Source of the DNA: Agapetus fuscipes | Taxonomy: Eukaryota; Arthropoda; Insecta; Trichoptera; Glossosomatidae | Direction of reading: 5' to 3' | NCBI GenBank assembly: GCA_951799405.1 | Contig: OX637334.1 | Location: forward strand, 13,950,001 to 14,014,000 | DNA length: 64,000 bases | Shown: positions 9,716-20,464 of the stretch, one piece after another | Layout: the number at the start of each line of letters is the position of its first letter | Numbering within the stretch: the first letter of the stretch is position 1 | Notes under the pieces: generated by a model | Databases searched by the model: none | What the model was told of the DNA's origin: nothing | What the model saw: the letters and a program-made list of their open reading frames with translations, nothing else | Translations under genes and position numbers: made by a program

Positions 9716-10199
9716 CTTGTCGAAAACTATTTTTATCTTAGAATATTTGTTCTCACATTAAAGTATACATTGATTCATACTTAAATTAACAAAAAAACTT
9801 ATCTCTTAAACATAACGTATAAATTTTTTGTAAAAAAATTAGAAAATTGCAAAAAACATACTTTTTAAAAGATGGTTTTCTATCGAAAATCTTTTGGATA
9901 ATTACATTTATTTATTATTTCATTCCAAAGTATTTTTTTAAATAAAGTCAATATTAAGGTAGATATATAGCCAAAGACGCACCAAAGACGCACCTTTAAA
10001 AAAATGTTTCCGTGATTTTAGATTTGAATTATGTATACTTTTCAAATAAATTATCCTTGTATAGAGTACCAACATAACTGTCTTCAGTGAACAGTGTTTA
10101 AATAGAATTTTGTTTCTAAAATATATAAAAAATCAACTGTCTTTAATGCTATTGTTTGAATTATATCTTAAATTTTATTTGCAAGTATATAAAAATAAA
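9716..10199. other. AT-rich stretch, no gene recognised
   Basis: Low-complexity AT sequence. A short direct duplication AAAGACGCACC lies near 9975-10000. Confidence 0.5.
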
Positions 10200-10330
10200 A
10201 TATTTATGCATGCAAGCAATTTTGTGCATATGCAGCATTTATACTTACAAAAAAAGATCCGAATCTCAAATGAACATGAACCCTGCAACTCGTGCCGGCT
10301 TTTTTATAAAATTTCCCATATGGAATGTTC
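10200..10330 (-). repeat. 3T repeat, decayed middle segment
   Basis: Recognisable blocks GAATCTCAAATGAACATG and CCCTGCAACTC. The ends are lost. Confidence 0.5.
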
Positions 10331-10904
10331 ACCGACGCAAAAAAAAGAAAGTACTCAAGTAAGAACCTTCTTTATCCTGTCCTCGGTTGAATAAAAGCCC
10401 CTTGTAAAACGGTGAAACTTCCACGCGGAGAAACGCAAAAATGTCTAGAAATATGTTCTGTTTTTGTGAGAAATAACAACATCAAACTTATTGTGAACGA
10501 TGTGAAATATTAAAAGGTGTTTGTGAAATACGTACTTATATTTTTACTCTTCTCATTTTTCTTCACTTTTTCAATAAGAGTATGACATGATGCAGTCAAC
10601 GCATTTCTCAGCTGTGTGACGTCACCAATAATAAATAAATAAAATGTTTTGGTGTTAGGGGTTATGTATCAACATTATGAAAATGAATTTTAAATTAATA
10701 ATGTAAGAATTAGAACAAATATTTTTTTCACGAATTGAAAACAAAAGATTAGTGATAATTGTTAGTTTTCATCGATATAAATATATTTTATTTATACCGA
10801 TGATTTTTTTCACAGCATTGTGAAATCCATAATATCCTAAAAGCAGAACGTAGCGCTTGAGTGTGCTTTTCAATCGAAACACATTATATTGAAGTTATGA
10901 CTGG

Positions 10905-10952
10905 ATGTCGGTCTGTATGGATGGTCAGCCTCATACCAAACTATAAGCAAAG
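10905..10952 (-). repeat. 3T repeat, 5' fragment
   Basis: Reversed first ~45 bp: TATGGATGGTCAGCCTCATA, then CCAAACTATAAG. Confidence 0.65.
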
Positions 10953-10959
10953 CAACATC

Positions 10960-12270
10960 ATATTTGTTGGTCATCCAAAATAGGCGCAACACACATATAC
11001 ACGTATATCTCACCAAATCATTTTTAAAAAACTATAATTCAATCATTATTTTACAGTTAAAAATATTTAGATCATAATGCAACTGCTCCTATTTTTAAAG
11101 TCAGAATGAGAGTGCAATAAAAACAACCTTGTGTGTCGTTTTCCTTTTTCTGAGAAAAATAGACACTTGAAATATGTTTAAAATAGTGTGACAGTTCGTA
11201 ACAAGCCTATGAGCAAGTGAAATCTGCTGACCCGTGAAGCGTATAAAAAGCCGACACTGAACGTGGACGCGTTAGTCCGGTAAAAATCACGGGCGGAGGC
11301 GGTCATAAAAATTTCACCGTGTGCCCCAAAATACATAGGTACATAGTATTCCAATACAAAACACGCGAATACTTTTACACACAAGGGAGAGTTTAGATCT
11401 CAAAAATATGACGTCCTCAAAACATTCGAAAAATATTTTTCTTCATTATACGCCTACCCACTGGGCTGCGAGTAGAAAAAAAAACTATTTTTATTTATGC
11501 TGCATATAAAGTCTGCTGCATAAAAAAGGGACGTGGAACGACGGGTGGAACCTATTCTATTTCACATGTAAAGGGGCCAGACATGCGCCGATCACTTCTT
11601 AATGCTTAGTACCACGACCCTGCAGCAATCGTTGCTTAGTGACTAACTTGTTGTGTTTGGCATCAGAGGGTAGTGGGCTAGATTCCGCAGTGGAGCGCAA
11701 TCACCCTTTAATTTTGTAAAAAAAGAGCAGTCACACTGGTTCATCCCGTCTTACAGCAACTGGATCTTGATTGAAAAGCTGGATGTGATTCACATGAAAA
11801 CAGCTCTTTTATTAGCGTAACAATATTATATTTATTTAGAAGAACGTAATAAATAAACCAATAAAAATTCTAGGGGTTTCCTTGCTAACCAAATTAAGAA
11901 AAATGTTTTCCCTTTTACTTATTTTTCAACAATTGCTTACTGAAATCTGCTGTAAAATTTTATTCAAATCCTTCCCATGGAGCAAAAGTCATTAATCTTT
12001 ATTACAAGTTAGAGCCCAAACAAAACAACCCTCAGATAGCGCCCACTGGGGTGACGTAACATCCATCTCTACTCCACACAGATCATCGCTGAGCACTCCA
12101 CATTCTTGCACGACAATCTTTCCTATCGTTTTTGAAAGCAAGACACTGACACGTGCTCGAAAGAGATTTTAGTGTGTGTCACTCTTGCATTGAGCTTAAT
12201 GATTATGATTTCTTTTAACTGAATATTTAGGCAGGTCTTTAGTATTTTGGCCGTTTATTAACCCTGATTG
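10960..12270. other. No gene recognised; small SINE-A trace
   Basis: Mostly unique AT-rich DNA. Around 11540-11610 a reversed SINE-A trace is visible (GGTGGAACCTATTC, CATGTAAAGGGGCCAGAC). The short frame at 11178-11384 shows no family similarity. Confidence 0.4.
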
Positions 12271-12277
12271 ACTCAAA

Positions 12278-12470
12278 TTACCGGTTCGTAGTCTATTGGT
12301 TAACGTTTCGGACTTGTGAAAGGAATGTCGTGGCTTGTAATCCAGTACTTAGAACCTTCTAGACTGACTCAGCTTTCACATGAAATGAGAAGCCACCCCT
12401 TGGAAACGTGCAAAGACCTTACTTCAAGTTAAGTGCATTTTACCTGTGAAAATATAGGTTTCACAAGACA
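12278..12470 (+). repeat. tRNA-like head followed by SINE-A body, decayed
   Basis: The head CGTAGTCTATTGGTTAACG is followed by a degenerate B-box region (12278-12362). A shortened SINE-A body follows, with CACATGAAATGAGAAGCC and TTTACCTGTGAAAATATAGG. The head type differs from the usual SINE-A head, so these may be two adjacent relics. Confidence 0.5.
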
Positions 12471-12920
12471 ATACAACTTTTTCATAAACAAAAAAAATGC
12501 ACTCAGTATCATATATGCAAATACTTGCATAGGTTGAGGTACTTCTTTGGCTGACTATTTAAGAACATCAACAGACATAACTGCCCGAGGCATCAAAACC
12601 TCACGCTACTTTCTGAACAAGGGTAATAATCAGTCTAAAATATTATCACGCAAGCATGTTGAATTTTAGGTGTTCGCCTGTAGGAAAGCATTAAATTCAG
12701 CAAAAAACAAAAAAAACTTGCACCTGCTGAAAAGGTTTTTATTTATTTTTGATGCCAGAGGCTTCACAGGAGAGTCACGTGTCAAGGAATAAAGGTATTG
12801 TATGTAAGTGACCTTAAGCCTGGTGCGAGCATCACATACAGGCAAATCATCCTATAAGGTAGGCAAAATATGCTAAAAAATGCATTTCACCTTGCAATTA
12901 AACTTTATCATATATAATAT

Positions 12921-13085
12921 ATAAATAATTATAAAAAATTATAAAAAACACAGAGTTTTATTTTCACAAATTGAGTATTTATTTCAACCTCAAGTACTTT
13001 CGACTTATTCACGTCATTATCAAGAGGATACTCAATTTGTGAAAATAAAACTCTGTGTTTTTTATAATTTTTTATAATTATTTAT
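12921..13085. repeat. Long palindrome with hairpin-core loop
   Basis: Nearly perfect ~58 bp inverted arms (12921-12979 and 13028-13085, containing CACAGAGTTTTATTTTC and its complement) flank a 48 bp loop. The loop on the minus strand reads CCTC, TTGATAA, T, GAC, 8-base loop, GTC, GAAAG, ..., GAGG. This matches the CTGAnGA-N-stem-GAAA plan seen in other palindromes of this window. The identity of the arms implies recent origin or gene conversion. Confidence 0.7.
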
Positions 13086-13128
13086 AAAAATGAATTTTCA
13101 CTGTGTGAATACACAAACTTTAAAAAGT
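13078..13128 (+). repeat. 51 bp dispersed repeat, copy 1
   Basis: From ATTTATAAAAATGAATTTTC to the end ACTTTAAAAAGTCT. It is identical to 14731-14782, and a reversed relative lies at 23228-23278. It abuts the palindrome at 12921-13085 and may be part of the same element. Confidence 0.65.
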
Positions 13129-13169
13129 CTAAACTTTATCATTTAAGGTTTGTATTAAGTTTTATTAAT

Positions 13170-13262
13170 TACAAATGCTGCATGTGTAAGCGTGAACATA
13201 CACGTGTCAGGCATTAAATTTGAATCTTTAATGTTAACGTGTTTTTTTTGCAACTCGGAGTA
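13170..13262 (+). repeat. 3T repeat, 3' fragment
   Basis: GCTGCATGTGTAAGCGTGAA, CACGTGTC and a decayed end TTTTGCAACTCGGA. Confidence 0.65.
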
Positions 13263-13650
13263 TTGATTGCAAATGTTAAAAACACGAAAATTATTAATTT
13301 AAAATAATGGTTGTAAAGGTAGACGTACTGTTTTCGTTCATGAATTTATGTTCATGGAAATGGGAAATACAAGGAAAAACTATCAAAGCCCGTAGTTTTT
13401 TTAGTTGTGGAAATTTTCTGAGCTCGGCTCTACTGTGCATGTGCCTGCTCACTAATTTCAATTAATATTCTGCTCAGTTTTAGAGATTTTTTGTAAAAAT
13501 AGAGATGAATAGAGAAAGAGAGACAGAGAAATTAAGTTTGCTATTCCTCTCTCTTTGCTTTAAATTGTTCAACAGACATCTCTATTTAACGTTCTGTAAC
13601 GATATAAAAACATCAAGATATAGGAAGAAATGCTTGAGAATGGAGTCATA

Positions 13651-13828
13651 TAATCTATAATCTAAATTGCAAATGTATACATTAACATTTAAAATTCATA
13701 TTAAATGCATGCCCACAAACAGTCACGTGTAAGTTCGCGCATACAGTTAATGCTGCATGTGTACTTAAAAATTAAAATCCAAACCTCAAATGACCAACTA
13801 TGGCCGACTTTCACTGAAACATAAGCCA
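13651..13828 (-). repeat. 3T repeat, 3' two-thirds
   Basis: Reversed copy from ATAATCTATAATCTAAATTG to CTTTCACTGAAACATAAG. It faces the plus-strand copy at 13840, forming an inverted pair. Confidence 0.75.
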
Positions 13829-13839
13829 TTAATTTTTTT

Positions 13840-14030
13840 CCACCCGTACTGAAAAAAATGGTTCACTTTGCCAATGCCACCCCTGTTTCAGGGAAGATCG
13901 CCAAGAGTTGCAGGGCTCATGTTCATTTGAGACTTTGTTTTTATGTTGTAAGTTCACATGCGGCATGTAAAAGCGCGAATAATGAATTTAATATGAATCT
14001 AAATGTAATATATCTTTACAACTTATAGTA
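13840..14030 (+). repeat. 3T repeat, inverted partner
   Basis: Starts at CCACCCGTACTG and has CCAATGCCACCCCTG. A ~20 bp internal deletion lies after AAGCGCGAAT. Ends in TTTACAACTTATAG. Confidence 0.75.
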
Positions 14031-14334
14031 TGCAATATAATTATGTATCTGTGACTTGTATTTGTATAACGAGTCTTTGTTATCAAATATAGTTTAATTG
14101 AACACAATTTTCTTTCTTCATATTTGTACAGCACATCAAGTCTATATTTTTTTGCGTTTGAACTGAATCATAGCGTTTTACCAAAAATCCACGTAAACTC
14201 AAACACTCACCGAAGGTGCTGTTGTGTGTATACTTGTATGGTAACCTGCCATGGCAGAGTTTGATAACTACATAACTGTTATACACGTAGCGCTGTGGTT
14301 TCACTTCCATGTAAAGCTACATGTTTGAAGATTT

Positions 14335-14475
14335 ATACCAAAGGCAGCAATCTAGAACTTAAAAAATATATAAATGAATGTATGAAAAGACAAAAAAACA
14401 TTTTCTCGCCGTTTTCATACATCTGTCTCGTTTTTTTTTTTAAATACTAGATTGCCGTCTTTGGTTCGATATGAC
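14335..14475. mobile_element. Foldback MITE (CCAAAGGCGGCAATCTAG termini)
   Basis: Inverted arms of ~60 bp: left ACCAAAGGCAGCAATCTAG... ATGTATGAAAA; right TTTTCATACAT ... CTAGATTGCCGTCTTTGGT. There is no coding capacity. Related termini occur at 39062-39177, 5464-5516 and ~1566-1590. Confidence 0.7.
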
Positions 14476-14730
14476 TGAATTGTAACTGGATTTTTTCTGG
14501 TAAGTTTTAGTTTTACAAAAACTTTTTCATTATGTTTTTAACCTCACCAACTTTTAAAGTTATTAAACACGTAGTCTAGGGATTATCGCTTCAGAATAGC
14601 AATTAGATAGCACTTGGTTTGTATTCCACGTAAAACAATGCTTTCAAAGTATTTTTTTTCTTTGTTGGTATCAGGCTGATCAGCTATTCTGAAACAAAAT
14701 GATAAATAATAATAAAATGATATATAATAT

Positions 14731-14782
14731 ATTTATAAAAATGAATTTTCACTGTGTGAATACACAAACTTTAAAAAGTCTT
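14731..14782 (+). repeat. 51 bp dispersed repeat, copy 2
   Basis: Identical to 13078-13128 over about 50 bases, despite lying 1.65 kb away in otherwise unrelated sequence. Confidence 0.65.
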
Positions 14783-14917
14783 ACAAAATGATAAGTTCGT
14801 TACTTTTTCCAATGTCTGTATTGTTTCGTTTTAACCATTAGATCTTATGTTACTTAGATTATACATAAATATTTGACATACTGAGAAAGAGTACATGTTA
14901 ATGAAAAATGGTTGGTG

Positions 14918-15005
14918 TAAGGCCGATTCCTTACTTCTTTAAATAAATAGGTTCCGCACACTAAGTGAGACCTTTCGGGGACAACCCGGCAAGAATTTGT
15001 ACTAT
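14918..15005 (+). repeat. SINE-A, 3' fragment
   Basis: GTAAGGCCGATTCC, then AAATAAATAGGTTCCGCACAC and CGGGGACAACCCGGCAAG. Confidence 0.7.
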
Positions 15006-15059
15006 TTGCACAGCGGTCGAGTTTTGTTTCAGGTGTTCATAACATAAGCAGATACACTA

Positions 15060-15300
15060 TAATCTACATATAATTTAAGTTGCAAAGATATATTGATATT
15101 TGATATACGCCCATAAGCAGACACGGCATATAAAATCGCCCTTATACATGCTGCACGTCTACTTACAAAATACAAACCAAATCACAAATTACATAGCATA
15201 AAGCTTGGAGTTCTTGCCGCTATTCCCAGAAACAGGGGTGATACCGGCAAAGTGAACCATTATTACATTTTTGTTATTCAGCTTCCTTCCTACATATGAG
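15060..15300 (-). repeat. 3T repeat, full length but divergent
   Basis: Reversed copy from TAATTTAAGTTGCAAAG to CTTCCTACATATGAG, with CAGGGGTGATACCGGC in the middle. Confidence 0.75.
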
Positions 15301-15304
15301 TTGG

Positions 15305-17155
15305 AATAATTTTCAATCGTCTATCAATCAATTGTTAGAACAATTAGTTATTATGTTCTATAAACAATCTCATGAATCCAAAATTTATGATTGATTGCAA
15401 TGATTTTTTACTGAAGAAATTGTACAATTGGTATATTTATTTATTAACAACGTTCGCTGTATTTAAACGCCATGATAAGCTATGAAACCCTGGCTTGCCT
15501 CTGCATTCAGGATATTAATTTTACTATCAAGCAAACGCTTTGAAGCAGATCTCTTTGACGGAAAATCAAGGGTAAAATATAAGCCCGGAGTCTCTTGGCT
15601 TACGTCAGAGCAAAACATCTGGTCAGTGACAAGTGGTAAGTAGGTTTTGGTAAGTGGTTAGTGGTAAGTTAAAATTGTTACATAGAATTGATGGGTGTAG
15701 GTTTACCGGAAAATGTTTCAGATCTCAAGACGCTGTTCGGTCAACAAACAGAATTTCTACAATCTAGATTAAAGCTGTACAATTGAAAGGCATTTATTGT
15801 AGTTTTACCATCCTGTAATAAAACATCGCGTACACTCCCTGCCATTGAGTTAATAATATAAAATTGTATGTTTGACACAACAGCATCCCTGGTGAGTGAA
15901 TTAAATTTCATACTTGTTCTTTTACGCAATTTTTACCCAATGGTTGCGAATTTATTCAATGTTTCTTTACTAGGGCTACTTGTACTCCTTGATCTATAAT
16001 ATAAAAAGCGCTAAAAAAACAAGAACCTCATCTTCTAATAAAATATATTGAGGATGCTAAAACTCATGGTAAAATAACTAACGACAGTAACTTTTTTATT
16101 GCGGTTTTGTGAATTCACTGTAAGGGCCCTGAAGATCCATAGCATCTCCTAAGCAGAAACGCTTTTAAATAGAAGTGGTATTCTCCACAGCTCTCAGCTC
16201 GTTTGATAAGAATTTTATAATAGAGGGCCGTCAGTGTCGCATCTGCAATAAACTATGAGCCTATTCACTCAAGCGCTGCATATTTTTTTCTCTTGATCCG
16301 CTACAAATAGCTCTCATATAAATAGACAGTGGCGCAATGTTACGTGTACATGTAAAAATAGGCATGCTGGTCGCCGATCATTGATAGAAATGACAACAAC
16401 TACAAAGTAATAGACTACGGAGTTAAGGTTTTGAAACACATACATTATAATATTCTACTGCACTGTTCACTGTCTACTGATCTCGCCTCTTTAGCTTGGT
16501 CCAGTCATTCCATGGAGAGATCTATTAAAACTTTCGCAGGCGGAAAACAGAGTTGTCTTTTTGGATCAAACCGACTATTTCCTACTGTAAAAGGGTGACG
16601 ACTAACTTTCAAACAGACCAAAACTTTATGACTGTAACTCTAACTATATAGCATTTCACTGGGGGTAGCCAGAACCTCAATATACAAGACGGGATCTACA
16701 TCTACATAAAATCTGTTTTTTACTTCATGTGAAAAAGACAAATTTAAATAAAATACAAATTTCCATGTACATTCATTGACGTCTCTTTTGAAATTTCAGA
16801 ATGTGTTATTTATTGAGCGATGTTTAGTGTTAATTACACCTCAAGAGTCACCAAAATCGCTAGCAAAATTTACTTTCTGAAATACTGAATGATTTTTTCA
16901 TCCCAGAACAATGAGAGTTTCTGAAATGAAATGTTTTTGTTTGTCCTCCGCTGGAAATCAAGCCAGCTACGTCCAGCCTTTAGTTTAATCCACAGAAATC
17001 TTGTGCACTTAATTAATTTTCTTTCTAACATTTTTTTTACAGTTTTTTTGGCGACATCACAAAGGATTTACTCCCAGAACTACAATTCGGTGAGTGTTTT
17101 TGTGCGTTTTTTTTCAATTAAAAAATAAGTCTTTATGCGGACTAAAAGTGAAATA
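15305..17155. other. No gene or repeat family recognised
   Basis: 1.85 kb without a 3T, SINE or long frame. A short direct repeat of GGTAAGTGGT lies around 15640-15665. A tail-like trace of SINE-B (TTACACCTCAAGAG) is visible at ~16835-16850. Confidence 0.45.
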
Positions 17156-17157
17156 AT

Positions 17158-17213
17158 GCTACCCCTGTTTAAGCGAAGAGCTTGAAGAGTTGCAGGGTTT
17201 ATGTCTTATGAGG
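17158..17213 (+). repeat. 3T repeat, middle fragment
   Basis: CTACCCCTGTTTAAGCG, GAGTTGCAGGGTTTATG and ATGAGGATTTG. Confidence 0.6.
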
Positions 17214-17257
17214 ATTTGACGCTAATTTTTTTTCTTCACACTCAGTTCACACTCAGT

Positions 17258-17700
17258 ATTATTATTATTATATTAGGATGATTTCTTTGGTGAGCGCTGT
17301 TTTTGTGTGTATCACACCTCAAGAGCCCTCTGCGAGCTTGGTCGTCGCTGTAGAAAGCGCCAATTCTCAAGCAAGACCCAGTTGTTGTAAGGTTGGATGG
17401 ACCTTTCAGTGACCGGTTTTTGGTAAAGGTTTATGAATTTTTCAACCCAGCGAATAACACATTTGGAAATATAAATGGTATAATTTTTGTGCTTCGCCGG
17501 GATTCGAATCCACAACCTTCCATTTACGAGTCCGAAGTGTTGCCACTAGACTATACGGACCGGTCCAAGAAATGCCAACAACACGCGGTGTATCTAGTGG
17601 TCACCCATCCAAGTAGCATCCGCGCCCAATGTTGCTTAACTTCGGTGATCTGATGAGAACCGGTGCTTTCAACATGGTTTCGTCGTTGACTATATCGTCG
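17258..17700 (-). mobile_element. SINE-B: chimeric 5S rRNA-tRNA SINE, copy 1
   Basis: Three modules on the minus strand. First, a ~125 bp 5S rRNA-derived head (17700 to 17574) with the internal promoter stretches AAGTTAAGCAACATTGGGCG and GGATGGGTGACC and the terminal CACCGCGTGTTGTTGGC. Second, a tRNA-like unit (~17565-17485) with TTCGGACTCGTAAATGGAAG and the B box GGATTCGAATCCC. Third, a ~220 bp tail including CTGGGTCTTGCTTGAG and CTCGCAGAGGGCTCTTGAGG, ending in an ATT/ATA-rich simple repeat. 5S-headed SINEs are known as SINE3 type; the extra tRNA unit makes this one a dimer. Copies at 28315 and 54700 share all three modules in the same order. Confidence 0.88.
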
Positions 17701-17714
17701 TTGAGTTTATGTAA

Positions 17715-18245
17715 GTACTAACTGCGCGCATGCATAAAATATGTTTATCTATTTATTTCTAATACTTGAATTATGGCTCAAAGAAGACGATTTAAATGTT
17801 CGAAAGCTTCATCAGAAGATTTTTTATTGTATTTTACGATAGATGAAGGAGAATGTCTTGCTTTCAAGATAAGGTATAATCTCTTATGTCATCTTTATCT
17901 AATCTTGAATATTATTTACTACGTGAGATACCCTAATACAATCTTAATTTATTAATTAACCAGCATATGTGATACCAATTAATGTCTTAATACGTGGATT
18001 ACTGACGGATATAATATACAAACATATGTTAACATTATAGTGTACATAGTATACTAATAAGGATATTCACCGGTGATTACTCAATACAGGAACGTTAAAG
18101 GGAGAAGGGAATTAATCAGGGAATGGCGCCACACAATGTCGTATTGTTGCTGACATTGATGTATGGAAGAGAAGCATTGACTGTGAATGACTGTGAAATA
18201 TGTACAGTTGAAAACCTTGAGAAGTACAACAGGTAAAACGCAAAG
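17715..18245. other. AT-rich stretch, no gene recognised
   Basis: Short frames only (for example 17773-17955), with no recognisable domain. Confidence 0.45.
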
Positions 18246-18247
18246 AC

Positions 18248-18371
18248 CCGGTATTTTCAACGTTAGCATATTATGTGACTTTCAATTATAAAAAAAACTA
18301 CCCACACAATTGACGCAAGTGCGTCCTTTACATTCAGTATAAAGTCGCTATGCTAACGTTGAAAATACCGG
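18248..18371. mobile_element. MITE with perfect 23 bp terminal inverted repeats
   Basis: Arms begin CCGGTATTTTCAACGTTAGC at 18248 and end in its complement at 18371; the 23 bp are identical. The total is 124 bp with no coding capacity. The arms extend weakly inwards (GACTTT / AAAGTC). Confidence 0.75.
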
Positions 18372-18374
18372 ACC

Positions 18375-18665
18375 TAAGAGATTGACTCAAGGATGAGTGG
18401 GTAAAATAGAAATGCTAGCTGAAAGATTATGTAAGCAAGAAGATTAAAAAGAACGGATGGCGAAGGCGGACAAAGTGTATATAAAGTGTAAAAGGATAAA
18501 TGGATAACGATGTACCGAGAAGTGTATGGTGAGATTAGATCGTTGAAAGAAGTGTAATAATGGAATATACAGAGTGAAAGCATAGGAACGTTATGTATTT
18601 AAACGATTTAAATCTTGATAAAAAAGGAACGAAGAATAACTTTAATATTCATTTTCCTCGATTAA
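18375..18665. other. No gene recognised
   Basis: Purine-rich plus strand. Short minus-strand frames lack any family signature. Confidence 0.4.
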
Positions 18666-18667
18666 CA

Positions 18668-18762
18668 CCAGTCCGTAGTTCAGTGGTAACACTTCGGACT
18701 CAATCCTCAACCTTCCATTTACGAGTCAGAAGTGTTAACCACCAGACTACGGACCGGTCATG
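18668..18762. repeat. Head-to-head pair of SINE-B tRNA-like units
   Basis: Left half reads GTCCGTAGTTCAGTGGTAAC, ACTTCGGACTC on the plus strand. Right half reads the complement (GAGTCAGAAGTG, CCAGACTACGGACCGG). The two tRNA-like heads form a ~95 bp inverted repeat. Confidence 0.65.
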
Positions 18763-18784
18763 AAACGTGGTCGGGTATGAAAGC

Positions 18785-18860
18785 TTTCACACAATTTGTC
18801 CGATAGCCCATAGACAAACCGGGCCAAATGCGTCTAGTGTTGTTTCATACAAATTGTTTG
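18785..18860 (-). mobile_element. MITE fragment, same family as 38450-38597
   Basis: CTTTCACACAATTTGTCCG, then CATAGACAAACCGGGCC and AAATGCGT. It matches the left half of the 38.5 kb element in reverse. Confidence 0.5.
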
Positions 18861-19087
18861 TTTCATAAACCGAGTTATCTCGTATTTTGCATGGCAGGTA
18901 GAAAAAATTGGATGAGATATGTCATCGATGTCTCTAGCTGCAACTTCACGTCAGTCTAGACTGAAGATGAGCATTATCCCACGGCACGCGTCGCACATCA
19001 CTCCATATGCATCATGTCTAACGAATTCACAGACGGACATGTGCGCTAATGCTCATATGCGATGTGCCCATCAAAGTATCTATCTAT

Positions 19088-19315
19088 GTCTAAGTTTCAA
19101 AGATATATTTCATGTAAGGCTAAAATTTTAGGCACATGTAAGTTCGAGCTTATACATGCTGCATGTGTATATATAAAATAAACCAAACCTCATATCAACA
19201 TAAACTTTGCAACTCTTGCTGCTTTTCCTCTTCAACCGGGATGGTATTGGCAAAAGTGAATCATGTTTTTACAGCATGGGGGATCAGCCTCATACCAACC
19301 TTTTAGTCAAGGAAC
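19088..19315 (-). repeat. 3T repeat, full length
   Basis: Reversed copy from CTAAGTTTCAAAGATATA to CCAACCTTTTAGTCAAGGA. GCCACC subfamily relative (GGGATGGTATTGGC). Confidence 0.8.
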
Positions 19316-19547
19316 TGTATATATGATGCAGATATTTAAAGTGTTTAGAACACTATTTATTTTTCCTCTTTGTCACTTCTATCGAAGCTTAGCAATCTGT
19401 TTTTAATTCAGATGCTGCATTTTTAAGTTGGGATTTGGTATTTTTATTAAAACCACTGGTATATCAAGGTTCTTCAGCAACTTTGCACTGACTTCAAGAA
19501 AAAAAATCTTCTTAGAAAAGAAGCACGAACATCAGTCCGTTTCACCG

Positions 19548-19627
19548 GTCTCCTGATGACGTCTGATACGACTCCAACGAAAAGTTGAAGCCCGTTCTTC
19601 CCTACAGCATGGTTCACAAAATTCGAT
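19548..19627 (+). repeat. Hairpin-core family, single arm
   Basis: GGTCTCCTGATGACGTCTG, ATACGACTCC and AACGAAAAGTTGAAG, then CGTTCTTC and CAAAATTCG. It aligns along its length with the right arm of the palindrome at 21640-21885. It carries an exact CTGATGA and a GAAA separated by a potential stem-loop. Confidence 0.6.
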
Positions 19628-19629
19628 TT

Positions 19630-20218
19630 TCAATACTATCATTTGAAACCAATAATGTTAATATCACAAAAGTTTTCCTTGACGAGTTGGTTTATTTTCT
19701 CGAGTGCTTCCGGTGTTATCACACCATTATTAATTAGGAACAACCACACACGCATCCTTAAACTTGTACAATTTTTTTCAATTTTAAAGCTATCTTTTTT
19801 TCATTTTTATAATCATTGAAGATATGAAAATACGAGTAAGTACATACATAGTTAAATTTCTACAGAAATACGTCTTTTTAATCAATAAAATATCCAGGCT
19901 TTAAAAATACATAATATGTAATAGAAGTACATATCCTTCAAAAAAAATATTTATTGGGACGTAAGAAAGCTCCGAAAAAGCCTTTCTTATCAACCCTCGA
20001 TAATATCTCTCGAGGTTTTTATGACAATTCTCAGCTTTTGAAGGGGCCAGATCAAAGCGTGTATCCTACACACAACGCCCTGTATTATGCTTCCTTCTTG
20101 AGAGCTTAAAGCTGAAGTAAACTAGTAAGTGGAAAGTATCAGTGATACGTGGTTAGCGGTTAAGTGACGCATAAGTGTTAGGGTTTCCAAACGCATGACG
20201 GTGGGAGCTTTACATGTC
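19630..20218. other. AT-rich stretch, no gene recognised
   Basis: Nothing beyond short low-complexity frames. Confidence 0.45.
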
Positions 20219-20219
20219 T

Positions 20220-20463
20220 ATCTATAATCGAAGTTGCAAATATATATTGACAATGAATGTTCATATTTAATCCAATATCATAAGCAGGCACATGGATGTT
20301 TGCGCTTACACATACTGCATGTGTACATGCAAAATAAACCAACTGAGCCTCACATGAGCACAAGCTTCCTGCCGCTTTTCCCTGAAATCCGGGCGGCATT
20401 GGCAAAAGTGAACAAAGTTTTTACAGCATAAGGGGTCAGCCTCATACCAACCAATTAGTCAAG
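20220..20463 (-). repeat. 3T repeat, full length
   Basis: Reversed copy from TCTATAATCGAAGTTGCAAA to ACCAACCAATTAGTCAAG. Confidence 0.82.
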
Positions 20464-20464
20464 T

